Positions 8,243 through 17,010 of a stretch of 63,558 nt of DNA are shown piece after piece (position 1 is the first letter of the stretch; every line of letters starts with the position of its first letter). The notes below the pieces were generated by a model. It had not been told where the DNA came from and searched no databases. It worked only from the letters and a program-made list of their open reading frames with translations. The translations under genes and the position numbers were made by a program. Origin of the DNA: Mariniphaga sp. (lineage in GTDB: Bacteria; Bacteroidota; Bacteroidia; Bacteroidales; Prolixibacteraceae); assembly GCA_024636975.1 (NCBI GenBank), contig JAGXGA010000035.1, forward strand, positions 1-63,558, read 5' to 3'.

Positions 8243-9175
8243 ATGGAAGAAATTATTACCACCGATTTTTGGGAAGAGCTATGGTCAAGCGGACAGGAGT
8301 GGGTTATAAATGAATTACCGGGATTAATTATCATTATTCTGGTTTTAATTGTTGTATCCCGCTTTTTTAGGTTTGTGTTAACAAAACTCAAGAATACACT
8401 GATTTCCCGGGCCGAAAAGAAAGACACACATGATGTAGCTGAAACTGAAAAGAGAATAAGAACATTGATTGGCATAATTGGCGGGGTTGTATCCATATTT
8501 ATATGGACGATATTTATAATGATTGCCCTGAAAAAATTTGGAGTAGAAATAGCACCAATTCTTGCAAGTGCTGGTATTGTAGGGGTTGCCATTGGTTTTG
8601 GAGCCCAGGAACTTGTAAGGGATTTTCTTTCAGGTTTTTTTATGTTACTCGAAGACCAGGTACGTGCAGGCGATGTGGCCATTATTAACGGAACAGGTGG
8701 TGTAGTAGAAAAAATTGAACTTCGTACCATTACCTTAAGGGATTTTTCAGGAGTTGTTCATATTTTCCAGAATGGCAAAATCAATACAATGGCCAATATG
8801 ACAAAAGAATGGTCGGCAATGGTATTTGATATTGGTGTGGCCTATAAGGAAGATGTAGATCAGGTAATGGATATAATGAGGGAGGTGGGCAATGAACTTC
8901 AAAAGGATGAACTGTTTGGAAACAGCATTATTGAGCCCATCGAAATTTTTGGGTTGGATAAATTTGGTGACAGCGCCCTGGTGATCAAAGCCCGGATAAA
9001 AACAAAACCAATACAGCAATGGTCGGTAGGACGTGAGTACCGAAGAAGGTTGAAAATTGCATTCGATAAGAAGAATATTGAGATTCCGTTCCCACATACA
9101 ACCGTATACTGGGGAGAAGAAATTACTCCGCTTCAGTTAAAGATTAATGATGCTGCAGTAGACAAAAAGAATTAA
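8243..9175 (+). CDS. MscS-type mechanosensitive channel
   Basis: Inner-membrane channel that releases osmolytes on hypo-osmotic shock. The 310-residue protein has two or three hydrophobic segments in the first 120 residues. The pore-lining TM3 pattern follows (SAGIVGVAIGFGAQELVRD), then the beta domain (GDVAIINGTGGVVEKIELRT) and an alpha/beta C terminus. The length is typical of small MscS homologues. It appears to be a single-gene unit. Confidence 0.92.
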   Translation: MEEIITTDFWEELWSSGQEWVINELPGLIIIILVLIVVSRFFRFVLTKLKNTLISRAEKKDTHDVAETEKRIRTLIGIIGGVVSIFIWTIFIMIALKKFGVEIAPILASAGIVGVAIGFGAQELVRDFLSGFFMLLEDQVRAGDVAIINGTGGVVEKIELRTITLRDFSGVVHIFQNGKINTMANMTKEWSAMVFDIGVAYKEDVDQVMDIMREVGNELQKDELFGNSIIEPIEIFGLDKFGDSALVIKARIKTKPIQQWSVGREYRRRLKIAFDKKNIEIPFPHTTVYWGEEITPLQLKINDAAVDKKN

Positions 9176-9384
9176 AAATTTGAATAAACTATCAATTCAT
9201 TCAAACTTTCAATAAACTTAAGAAACAATTATTTAATGAACCGGTTTTAAGTAATGATGAACAGCTGAAAAGGCGGCAATTAGCTTGCCTTACACTACGC
9301 TATTAATTTCTAATTTAAAAAAATAGCATTACTTTAGCAGACCGAAATTTTAAGACAATTTTTAAATATAATAAATTACATTTT

Positions 9385-12087
9385 ATGGCAAAACATGTAT
9401 ATACTTTTGGAGCTGGAAAAGCCGAAGGTAAAGCTGACATGAAAAATCTTCTGGGTGGCAAAGGTGCTAACCTTGCTGAGATGAATCTTATTGGTGTACC
9501 GGTTCCTCCCGGATTTACAATTACCACAGAGGTATGCACCATGTTTAACGAGCAGGGACGGGGAAAAACATTTGATTTAATCAAATCCGAAGTTGAAGCT
9601 GCCGTTGAATTGGTGGAAGAGTTGACTGAAACACAATTTGGTGACAAACAAAATCCGTGTTTACTATCGGTACGTTCAGGTGCCCGTGCGTCGATGCCGG
9701 GGATGATGGACACTGTACTTAATCTTGGGTTAAATGACGAAGCGGTGGAAGGAATTGCTAAAAAATCGGGCAATCCACGTTTCGCATGGGATTCTTACCG
9801 CAGGTTTGTTCAGATGTATGGTGATGTGGTAATGGGAATGAAACCGGCCAGCAAGGAAGAACATGATCCTTTCGAAGAAATCATTGATGAATTGAAAGAA
9901 GAAAAGGGTATCCAGCTTGACACCGATTTTACAACAGAAGATTTACAGGAGTTGGTCAAGCGATTTAAAGCTGCCATAAAGAAAGTTACAAACAAACCTT
10001 TCCCTACCGATCCATGGGAACAACTATGGGGTTCAATCGCAGCAGTTTTCGAAAGCTGGAATAATCCGCGCGCTACCTATTACCGCAGAATGGAACAAAT
10101 TCCTGATGAATGGGGAACAGCAGTAAATGTTCAGGCAATGGTATTTGGTAACATGGGCCAGTCGTCGGGAACAGGTGTAGCCTTTACACGCGATGCAGGC
10201 ACCGGTGAAGACATATTCAACGGTGAATACCTTATCAATGCACAGGGAGAAGATGTTGTAGCCGGTATCCGGACTCCCCAGGACATTACCCTGTCTGGTT
10301 CACGGAAATGGGCCGAATTGCAGGGTGTAACCGAAGAAGAAAGAGCATCGAATTATCCTTCCCTGGAAGAAGCCATGCCAGAAATTTACAGGCAATTGAA
10401 TGAAACCCAGCAAAAACTGGAAGATCATTATAAGGACATGCAGGATCTTGAATTTACAATTCAGGAAGATAAATTGTGGTTATTGCAAACCCGTAACGGG
10501 AAACGCACCGGTGCAGCCATGGTAAAAATCGCAGTTGATATGCTTGAACAAGGCATAATTGATGAAAAAACTGCATTGAAAAGAATTGATGCAAATAAAC
10601 TTGACGAATTATTGCACCCGGTTTTTGAGGCTTCTGCAATGAAATCGGCTACCGAACTGGCGAAAGGATTGCCAGCATCACCTGGTGCAGCTACCGGTCA
10701 GGTTGTATTTTTTGCCGATGAAGCAGCAAAATATCCTACTTCTATATTGGTGAGGGTAGAAACTTCACCCGAAGATCTGGAAGGGATGCATATCGCCAGA
10801 GGAATTCTTACTGCTCGTGGAGGAATGACTTCTCACGCGGCTGTTGTTGCCCGTGGTATGGGTAAATGTTGTGTTTCAGGCGCCGGTGCAGTCAAGATCA
10901 ACTACAAAACCCGTATCATGACTATCGATGGCAAGGAATTCAGGGAAGGTGACTGGATTTCACTCAATGGCTCAACAGGTAAAGTATATGAAGGTAAAAT
11001 TACCACCAAAGATCCTGAGATGAGCGGTGACTTTGCCAAGATAATGGATTGGGCTGATAAATTCACCCGTATGAAAGTACGTACCAATGCCGACACTCCA
11101 AAGGATGCAGAAGTAGCCCGTAAGTTCGGTGCACAGGGAATCGGTCTTTGCCGTACAGAACACATGTTTTTTGAAGGGGACCGCATTAAAGCAATGCGTG
11201 AAATGATATTATCAAAAAATGAAGTTGAACGTCGCAAGGCGTTAGAAAAACTTTTACCCTACCAGAGGGAAGATTTCGAAGGTATTCTTAAAGCAATGGA
11301 AGGTTACGCAGTGACTATCAGGTTGCTCGATCCGCCATTACACGAATTTGTTCCTCACGAAGAAGCCAACCAAAAGGATATGGCAAAGGAAATGGGAATT
11401 TCGGTTGAACAGGTTAAAGCGCTTGTTGACGATCTTCACGAATTCAACCCCATGCTGGGACACCGTGGATGCCGTTTAGGCAATACTTATCCTGAAATCA
11501 CTGAAATGCAGGCCAGGGCAATTATCGAGGCTGCTGTCAACCTGAAACAAAAAGGTGTGGATGTGCTGCCGGAAATTATGGTTCCATTGATTGGCACAAT
11601 GAAAGAATATAAACTGCAGGCTGACATCATTCATGAAACTGCCAAAAAAGTTTTTGAAGAAAAAGGTTCAAGCGTGAATTATATGGTAGGTACAATGATT
11701 GAAGTTCCACGTGCCGCCCTAACTGCTGATCTTGTAGCTAATGAAGCTGAATTTTTCTCGTTCGGAACAAATGACCTTACCCAGATGACCTTTGGTTATT
11801 CACGCGACGACGCCGGTAAATTCCTGCCCGTTTACATTGAAAAAGGCATTCTGAAAAACGATCCTTTCCAGGTACTTGACCAGGAGGGTGTTGGCCAGCT
11901 TGTTAAAATGGGAGTAGATAAAGGCCGCGGAGTTAACCCAAAACTGAAAGTTGGTATTTGTGGTGAACACGGAGGTGAACCTTCTTCTGTAATGTTCTGC
12001 GACAGTGTTGGTATGGATTACGTGAGTTGCTCGCCATATCGTGTACCGATTGCAAGAGTAGCCGCTGCACAGGCTCAAATTAAATGA
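9385..12087 (+). CDS. ppdK: pyruvate, phosphate dikinase
   Basis: Interconverts pyruvate, ATP and phosphate with phosphoenolpyruvate, AMP and PPi; in anaerobes it often serves PPi-linked glycolysis. The 900-residue length is typical. The N-terminal ATP-grasp domain shows GGKGANLAEM. The swivelling phosphohistidine domain has GGMTSHAAVVARGMG with His484, and Thr482 is the equivalent of the regulatory threonine. The C-terminal PEP-binding barrel ends with GICGEHGGEPSS containing the catalytic Cys. Its terminator follows at once, so it is monocistronic. Confidence 0.97.
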   Translation: MAKHVYTFGAGKAEGKADMKNLLGGKGANLAEMNLIGVPVPPGFTITTEVCTMFNEQGRGKTFDLIKSEVEAAVELVEELTETQFGDKQNPCLLSVRSGARASMPGMMDTVLNLGLNDEAVEGIAKKSGNPRFAWDSYRRFVQMYGDVVMGMKPASKEEHDPFEEIIDELKEEKGIQLDTDFTTEDLQELVKRFKAAIKKVTNKPFPTDPWEQLWGSIAAVFESWNNPRATYYRRMEQIPDEWGTAVNVQAMVFGNMGQSSGTGVAFTRDAGTGEDIFNGEYLINAQGEDVVAGIRTPQDITLSGSRKWAELQGVTEEERASNYPSLEEAMPEIYRQLNETQQKLEDHYKDMQDLEFTIQEDKLWLLQTRNGKRTGAAMVKIAVDMLEQGIIDEKTALKRIDANKLDELLHPVFEASAMKSATELAKGLPASPGAATGQVVFFADEAAKYPTSILVRVETSPEDLEGMHIARGILTARGGMTSHAAVVARGMGKCCVSGAGAVKINYKTRIMTIDGKEFREGDWISLNGSTGKVYEGKITTKDPEMSGDFAKIMDWADKFTRMKVRTNADTPKDAEVARKFGAQGIGLCRTEHMFFEGDRIKAMREMILSKNEVERRKALEKLLPYQREDFEGILKAMEGYAVTIRLLDPPLHEFVPHEEANQKDMAKEMGISVEQVKALVDDLHEFNPMLGHRGCRLGNTYPEITEMQARAIIEAAVNLKQKGVDVLPEIMVPLIGTMKEYKLQADIIHETAKKVFEEKGSSVNYMVGTMIEVPRAALTADLVANEAEFFSFGTNDLTQMTFGYSRDDAGKFLPVYIEKGILKNDPFQVLDQEGVGQLVKMGVDKGRGVNPKLKVGICGEHGGEPSSVMFCDSVGMDYVSCSPYRVPIARVAAAQAQIK

Positions 12088-12111
12088 CTTGATTTATAAT
12101 ACGATATAGAG

Positions 12112-12140
12112 AAGCCATCCGTACCGGATGGCTTTTTTTA
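12112..12140 (+). terminator. Rho-independent terminator of ppdK
   Basis: AAGCCATCCG (12112-12121) pairs with CGGATGGCTT (12125-12134) around TAC, followed by T residues. Confidence 0.9.
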
Positions 12141-12185
12141 TGAATACAGGTTGCCTTGACCTTGTAGCTACAAGCGAAAAAACTA

Positions 12186-12242
12186 CGTAATTCTACGCAT
12201 TTTAATACCGTAATTCTACGCATTTTCGATGCGTAGAATTAC
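12186..12242. promoter_or_regulatory. triple operator-like repeat (two direct, one inverted)
   Basis: CGTAATTCTACGCATTTT occurs at 12186-12203 and again at 12209-12226, and ATGCGTAGAATTAC follows inverted at 12229-12242. The second and third copies form a 14-bp inverted repeat around TTTCG. The TACG-containing symmetry is reminiscent of NarL/LuxR-type sites, and a NarL-type regulator is encoded next door. Confidence 0.55.
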
Positions 12243-12267
12243 TCTTTCACATCATTTTTTTTATCCT

Positions 12268-12509
12268 GATCTTTGTATAGTATATAAGAAAAATAGTGAT
12301 GATAAAGACAGAACAAATATATTATATTAGCAGATATTACCCCATTCATCAATCCGGTAAACTTAAGCACGCGAAATCAACCACTCCAGGTAACAGCAGC
12401 ATTTCCAATATTCTCCTAAAAGCACGTTCTCTCTACTCCTGAAATGCTGTTGAAAACGGAGACATCGGATTTGTTGCAAAAGGGGTTCTGTCCAGAACCC
12501 CTTTTTTTT
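12268..12509 (+). ncRNA. candidate small RNA with terminator
   Basis: The region has no coding frame. It begins with a near-consensus -7 box (GATCTTTG, 12268-12275) just downstream of the triple repeat. It contains a stem CAGCATTTC (12398-12406)/GAAATGCTG (12441-12449) and ends at a strong terminator (12481-12509). A transcript of about 225 nt is plausible. The terminator could instead serve only the convergent regulator gene. Confidence 0.4.
12481..12509 (+). terminator. strong hairpin terminator
   Basis: AGGGGTTCTG pairs with CAGAACCCCT around a two-base loop, followed by eight T residues on the plus strand. The convergent response regulator ends at its edge, but the minus-strand T run is only four bases. 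Confidence 0.85.
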
Positions 12510-13173
12510 ATTTCAAAAAAACGAGATTATTTTTTAATGCATACACCACCAGCCCGGCTATATTTTTTGAACCAGTTTTATCGAGAAGCTTACTGCGGTA
12601 ACCCTCCACCGTGCGCACACTAATTTCAAGTTTTTCTGCAATTTCAGGGGCAGTAAATTCTTTGCAAATGTATTCAAGTATTTCCATCTCTTTTTGAGTA
12701 AAATCAGGTAGACTTTTTAAGGAAAAGTTACGTTTTATTGCTCCTTTTAAAACCAGATGCGACATATCAGGAGGAAAGTAAAAGTCGTTTTTCAAGAGCT
12801 TTCCGATAGCTTCTTCCAGCTCCTCCGGTTCTGAGTTTTTTAGCAAATACCCATTTACTCCCTCTGCGATCAAATGAAGCATAAACTGTTCATCATCTTC
12901 CATTGTCAGGATTAATACTTTCAGATGGGGAAATTCTTTCCGGATCCGTTTATGTGCTTCAATTCCATCCATTACCGGCATTTGTATATCAAGGAGGATA
13001 ACTTCCGGCAAGGGAATGGTGTTTCTTAATAATTCCAACAATTCTAACCCGTTACCTGCTTCATATATTTCGCCTGTAAAGTCAAAGTCTTCAAGCAGTG
13101 CCCGAACTCCTTTCCTGAATAATTTATGATCGTCGGTAATAACTATATCAGCTTTTTTTTCATTCATCGTCAT
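12508..13173 (-). CDS. NarL/FixJ-type response regulator
   Basis: 221-residue transcription factor with an N-terminal receiver domain. It has the acidic pair in VITDDHKLF, phospho-acceptor D62 in LLDIQMPVMDG, and the conserved Lys in GYLLKNSEP. A C-terminal LuxR-type helix-turn-helix follows (FTAPEIAEKLEISVRTVEGY). It overlaps the upstream histidine kinase gene by 14 bp, so the two are translated together as a two-component pair. Signal and targets are unknown. The repeated sites at 12186-12242 just beyond its 3' end are candidate targets. Confidence 0.92.
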   Translation of the reverse strand: MTMNEKKADIVITDDHKLFRKGVRALLEDFDFTGEIYEAGNGLELLELLRNTIPLPEVILLDIQMPVMDGIEAHKRIRKEFPHLKVLILTMEDDEQFMLHLIAEGVNGYLLKNSEPEELEEAIGKLLKNDFYFPPDMSHLVLKGAIKRNFSLKSLPDFTQKEMEILEYICKEFTAPEIAEKLEISVRTVEGYRSKLLDKTGSKNIAGLVVYALKNNLVFLK

Positions 13174-13966
13174 CAGGTTGAATATTTAAACACAATATTG
13201 CTGTGGTTCCCTTTCCTGGTGCAGAATTTAATTTCATTTGTCCTTTCAAAATCTGAGTTCTGCTTTCAAGGTTTTTTAGCCCCAATCCTGTTTTTACCAT
13301 CTTTCCGGGTTCGAAACCTTTCCCATTATCGCTAATTGAAATTGCAAACAGTGAAAGACCGTAATGCATTTTAATACTAATTTGAGATGCATTGGAATGT
13401 TTGATGGCATTATTTAGCAATTCCTGGAAAACCCTGAAAATTGCAAGTTCTTTTTTATTTCCTAACCTTACCGGTTCACCGCTTTTCCAATACTCTACTT
13501 TAATAACTCCCGATTTGTTAACCCAGTCGGCAAGCTCTTCAACAGCCACAGCCAATCCGAGTTTCTCAAGTGATGGAGGCATCAGGGCTCTTGAAATTCT
13601 TCGAACCTGCAAAATTACTTCATCGAGATACGATTTGGTTTCAAGGGCAAATTCCTTTGTTTTTGGAGTCTCAGCCTTTCGCTCAAAAAGCGATATGTTT
13701 AACTTAATAACCGACAACATTGCTCCAACCTCATCGTGCAGGTCCTGGGCAATGCGTTTCCGCTCTTTTTCCTGTGATAGTATTGTATTCTTAAGTATTT
13801 CCTCCTGCTGGCGCGCTTTAATGACATTTATTTCCAGTTCCTTTTTAAGTAACCTTTTCTGATAAGTTATAAAAAATACGAATATTGCGCCGGAAAGAAC
13901 AATCATTCCGAAAGTGCCGATAATATAAACGAGTATTAATTCCGCATTTACTGTATCACCCATCAA
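13160..13966 (-). CDS. membrane-anchored HisKA_3 sensor histidine kinase
   Basis: 268-residue kinase with one N-terminal transmembrane segment (about residues 7-30) and hardly any extracytoplasmic sensor region. A coiled coil and the NarX/DesK-type H-box RIAQDLHDEVGAML follow, with the phospho-accepting His. The C-terminal ATPase domain has N, G1 and G2 boxes (ELLNNAIKHS, ISDNGKGF, GLGLKN). With no periplasmic domain it may sense the membrane or a partner protein. Its 3' end overlaps the response regulator gene. Confidence 0.92.
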   Translation of the reverse strand: MMGDTVNAELILVYIIGTFGMIVLSGAIFVFFITYQKRLLKKELEINVIKARQQEEILKNTILSQEKERKRIAQDLHDEVGAMLSVIKLNISLFERKAETPKTKEFALETKSYLDEVILQVRRISRALMPPSLEKLGLAVAVEELADWVNKSGVIKVEYWKSGEPVRLGNKKELAIFRVFQELLNNAIKHSNASQISIKMHYGLSLFAISISDNGKGFEPGKMVKTGLGLKNLESRTQILKGQMKLNSAPGKGTTAILCLNIQPDDDE

Positions 13967-14040
13967 GATGAAATTTAATATTTCAACAGTTATATCTAAT
14001 CTACTGCGAAAATAAATAACTAAAATGAATTATAGGTTAT

Positions 14041-14110
14041 TACTGAGGTACTTTTAAAAGGAAAGGGCAGCTCAATAGCCGCCCTTAAGTTAACCCCCAA
14101 ACACACAAGC
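14041..14110 (-). terminator. candidate terminator after the sigma-54 regulator
   Basis: On the minus strand AAGGGCGGC and GCTGCCCTT form a hairpin around TATTGA, followed by TTCCTTTT. It lies between the NtrC-type gene and the histidine kinase on the same strand. The T run is interrupted, so efficiency is uncertain. Confidence 0.5.
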
Positions 14111-14191
14111 AATACAGAACGTATTGCACTGTAAAAATAAAAATATTTTTTTTAAACCTATAGAAATTTTAAATTTTTTAAAAAGAAAATG

Positions 14192-15559
14192 CTAATTCAA
14201 AGAGAATTCTTTCTTCTGCAATAATCGATAAATGGTAGATTTTCCGATACCAAGTTTTTTAGCAACCAACCTGACATTTTGGTTGTATTTATTTAAAAAG
14301 TGTTTAATTATTTCGAAGTTGTATTCATCGAGAGTTTTTTCACTTGAAAGCAAATTCTGAACATTTTCATCAACACTCATGTTCAGGTGGGTTGGTTTTA
14401 TCCTGTCACCGTTTGTCATAACACAGGCAAGTTCCATAACAGCTTTTAATTCCCTGATGTTACCCGGGTAATGGTATTTTCGAAGCAACTGTTTTGAGTC
14501 ATCCATAATTGTTTTGGGAGCCATATTATTTTCCTTGCAAAACTCATTTACAAAGTGTTTAGCAAGAAGAATAATATCATTCCCCCTTTGCCTGAGGGGT
14601 GGTAATTCAATGGGTAAACCCAACAACCTGTAGTACAGATCTTGCCTGAATTTACCTTCATTCACCATAACTGAAAGGTTTTTGTGAGTGGCAGTAAGAA
14701 TACGTACATCAATTGAAATGGTATCTATTCCACCCAACCTTATCAATTCCCGTTCCTGTATAACCCTCAATAATTTTGCCTGAACGTTAAGGTCCAGATC
14801 AGCAATCTCATCAAGAAATAAAGTACCCCCGCTTGCCTGTTCAAATTTTCCAATTTTTCGAAAATCGGCTCCAGTAAAAGCACCCTTTTCATGCCCAAAT
14901 AATTCACTTTCTACCAATCCTTCAGGAATTGCTGATACATTAACTGCCACAAATGGCTTACTGCTGCGATTTGAGTTGTAATGAATACCCTTAGCAACCA
15001 ACTCTTTACCAGTCCCGGTTTCCCCATATATCGAGACAGAGATGTTTGTTTGTACAGCTTTTTCCATTAAACTAAAAACGTGATCGATTTCCCGGCTGTT
15101 TCCCTTTATAAGCTTTCGAAAATTATAGTGATCTTTAATTGCATCTTTTAAACGGGTATTCTCCTGTTTTAACTGATCGGAATTGTAAATATTTTTAATG
15201 ATGTTGGTTAACTTTTCCCGTGTATCCGGAGCTTTCATTATATAATCATATGCACCGTTTTTCATTAGCTCAATAGCAGTGCTAATACTTTCCTGAGCCG
15301 AAATAATAATGACATGAGATGAAGGTGATTTTTTTTGAATTTCTTTTAATACCTCATGCCCCGTCATATCAGGAAGGGTATAATCTAAAGTAATGACATC
15401 GGGTTGTTCATCAAGGCTTGAAATACAATCTTTTCCATTTAAAAATACTTTCACCTGATACTGATTATCAACAAGTTGCTTTTTCAATACCTGTGAATAC
15501 AGTTTATTGTCTTCTACAATAAAAATCTTATAGGTAATGTTACTTTTTGGGTTTGACAT
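14192..15559 (-). CDS. NtrC-family sigma-54-dependent response regulator
   Basis: 455-residue bacterial enhancer-binding protein. It has a receiver domain with phospho-acceptor D59 (ITLDYTLPDM). The central AAA+ domain has Walker A GETGTGKE (179-186) and the sigma-54-contacting GAFTGA loop (226-231). A Fis-type helix-turn-helix sits at the C terminus (VRLVAKKLGIGKSTIYRLL). No kinase gene is adjacent, so it is an orphan here. It is divergent from the flavin reductase-rubredoxin gene, whose upstream region has a candidate -24/-12 promoter and an upstream dyad. That suggests, without proof, that this neighbour is a target. Confidence 0.93.
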   Translation of the reverse strand: MSNPKSNITYKIFIVEDNKLYSQVLKKQLVDNQYQVKVFLNGKDCISSLDEQPDVITLDYTLPDMTGHEVLKEIQKKSPSSHVIIISAQESISTAIELMKNGAYDYIMKAPDTREKLTNIIKNIYNSDQLKQENTRLKDAIKDHYNFRKLIKGNSREIDHVFSLMEKAVQTNISVSIYGETGTGKELVAKGIHYNSNRSSKPFVAVNVSAIPEGLVESELFGHEKGAFTGADFRKIGKFEQASGGTLFLDEIADLDLNVQAKLLRVIQERELIRLGGIDTISIDVRILTATHKNLSVMVNEGKFRQDLYYRLLGLPIELPPLRQRGNDIILLAKHFVNEFCKENNMAPKTIMDDSKQLLRKYHYPGNIRELKAVMELACVMTNGDRIKPTHLNMSVDENVQNLLSSEKTLDEYNFEIIKHFLNKYNQNVRLVAKKLGIGKSTIYRLLQKKEFSLN

Positions 15560-15806
15560 TTTTTTAGATTTAAAGTTGACTGTCCATTAATTAAAAAACT
15601 GTACCAAAATAGGAATTATTTTCAATAATTTTCTCTTTTTGAAACTTTTTTTAATCGATCTTAAAAAATTAGCGACATTACAAAAGAAATGAAAATCTTA
15701 TTATTAAATCAGGTTTAATTGTTCATTAACAGTGCCGGCGGATTCAATTAAATTTAATTTTGTTCAATTCATGGATTACATACACCATAACATAAAGGGG
15801 ATGGGA

Positions 15807-15831
15807 CGGTTGTACTGATTTTATACAACCG
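15807..15831. promoter_or_regulatory. candidate upstream activator site
   Basis: CGGTTGTA (15807-15814) and TACAACCG (15824-15831) are perfect 8-bp inverted arms around a 9-bp spacer. The centre lies about 78 bp before the candidate -24 element, a usual distance for an enhancer-binding protein dimer. Confidence 0.55.
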
Positions 15832-15888
15832 AAAGCAAAAAGGAATACTAAAAACAGTACTATTAAAGTAAATATGAAAGAATCTTTT

Positions 15889-15911
15889 TACTTTTGGGTG
15901 CAGAACCTGCA
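15889..15911 (+). promoter_or_regulatory. overlapping -7 box and candidate sigma-54 promoter for hrb
   Basis: Two readings overlap. TACTTTTG (15889-15896) is a perfect TAnnTTTG housekeeping -7 box. From 15896 the sequence GGGTGCAGAACCTGCA has GG (15897-15898) and GC (15909-15910) separated by exactly 10 bp, as in -24/-12 promoters. Either gives a 5' leader of about 75-95 nt. Confidence 0.45.
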
Positions 15912-15994
15912 GCATTTTATCGATTTGGTAAATCAATTTTATTTTACCTGAAGAGAATGAAGACTTAAATTAACAGTATTAAATCGACAAAAAC

Positions 15995-16738
15995 ATGAAA
16001 TATAAAGCTTTTCATAAATTATCCTACGGACTCTATCTGATTGCAACACAGTTTAACGGAAAAAATGCAGGATTCATTGCGAATACTGTTTTCCAGGTGA
16101 CATCAGAACCTTCACAGATTGCAATAAGCTGCCATAAAAAAAATTCTACTACAGAAAAAATTTTGGAAAGCAGAATATTTTCAGTATCGGTATTAAAAAA
16201 AGATGCAAGCACCTCTCTTATAGGTCAATTTGGATTCATGTCGGGTGGCGAAATGGAAAAGTTTCACAATATTGAAACAATCACTGCCAAAACAGGCGCC
16301 CCAATTGTATTGGATTCTTCGGTAGCCTGGTTCGATTGCAAAGTAATTTCAAGCCAGGATGTCGGTACACATTTGCTTATTGTGGGAGAAGTCATCGACA
16401 GCGATGTGGTTTCAGACGAAGAGCCTCTTACGTATGCCCATTACCGGGAGAAATATAAAATGTTATCACCAAAACATTCCCCCACCTATATTGAAAGGGA
16501 AAGGCTGGAAGAAGAAAATAAAACTGAAACAGAACATAGACCAGAGCAGAAGGAAGAATCTTCGGGAGCTACAAACAGCATGGATGTGCACACCTGTACA
16601 GTTTGTGGCTACCAGTATGACCCTGAAGAAGGAGATCCCACTGCAGGGATTCCTCCGGGTACACCTTTTGAAGACATTCCTGAAGATTACAGATGTCCGA
16701 TCTGCAATGCAGGCAAGGAATACTTTACAAAGAACTAA
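15995..16738 (+). CDS. hrb: flavin reductase-rubredoxin fusion (high-molecular-weight rubredoxin)
   Basis: Residues 1 to about 160 form a flavin reductase-like FMN domain. After an acidic linker, residues 198-247 form a rubredoxin with the iron-binding cysteines C201, C204, C234 and C237. The arrangement matches the Hrb proteins of anaerobes, which pass NAD(P)H electrons to flavodiiron proteins that reduce NO or O2; no flavodiiron gene is in the window. Length 247 residues, intact. It is transcribed divergently from the sigma-54 regulator with a 435-bp shared region holding promoter and dyad candidates. Confidence 0.9.
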   Translation: MKYKAFHKLSYGLYLIATQFNGKNAGFIANTVFQVTSEPSQIAISCHKKNSTTEKILESRIFSVSVLKKDASTSLIGQFGFMSGGEMEKFHNIETITAKTGAPIVLDSSVAWFDCKVISSQDVGTHLLIVGEVIDSDVVSDEEPLTYAHYREKYKMLSPKHSPTYIERERLEEENKTETEHRPEQKEESSGATNSMDVHTCTVCGYQYDPEEGDPTAGIPPGTPFEDIPEDYRCPICNAGKEYFTKN

Positions 16739-16744
16739 TTTAAA

Positions 16745-16981
16745 TTATAATTCACGATGTGTCCCGTCGCAATAAGGTTTATTTTTCGATTGCTTGCACA
16801 TACATAGCCAGACTTTTGTTTCCTCTTTTACCTCAAAGGCAAGTGAAAATAGTCCGGAACCCTTATGAGTCCCATCACAAAAGGGTTGATTATTGCTTTT
16901 CCCGCATGCACACCAAAAATATTTACCTGGCACAAGGGTAACGAGTTGTGGAGATTTTGAAGCAACTTTTGGTTTTTCCAT
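16745..16981 (-). CDS. tandem CDGSH iron-sulfur protein
   Basis: 78-residue protein with two CDGSH (mitoNEET-type) [2Fe-2S] motifs. The first has ligands C24, C26, C35 and H39, the second C60, C62, C71 and H75; both have the CDGTH core. Small proteins with two such motifs bind two redox-active clusters. It is convergent with hrb with 6 bp between stop codons. An electron-transfer or iron-sulfur stress role is plausible; a partner is not shown. Confidence 0.9.
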   Translation of the reverse strand: MEKPKVASKSPQLVTLVPGKYFWCACGKSNNQPFCDGTHKGSGLFSLAFEVKEETKVWLCMCKQSKNKPYCDGTHREL

Positions 16982-17010
16982 TTATTTAAGTTTTTTACCG
17001 TACAAATATT

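Noticed and set aside
8194-8730. 178-residue minus-strand frame opposite mscS
   Set aside because: Ser/Thr/Ile-rich shadow with no family similarity; mscS on the plus strand is complete.
9315-9773. 152-residue minus-strand frame opposite the start of ppdK
   Set aside because: Shadow of a clear ppdK gene.
14093-14119. Similarity of AACCCCCAAACACACAAGCAATACAG to the ABC-F leader around 29428
   Set aside because: Partial and low-complexity similarity; no short ORF or switching hairpins at 14093, so treated as chance.
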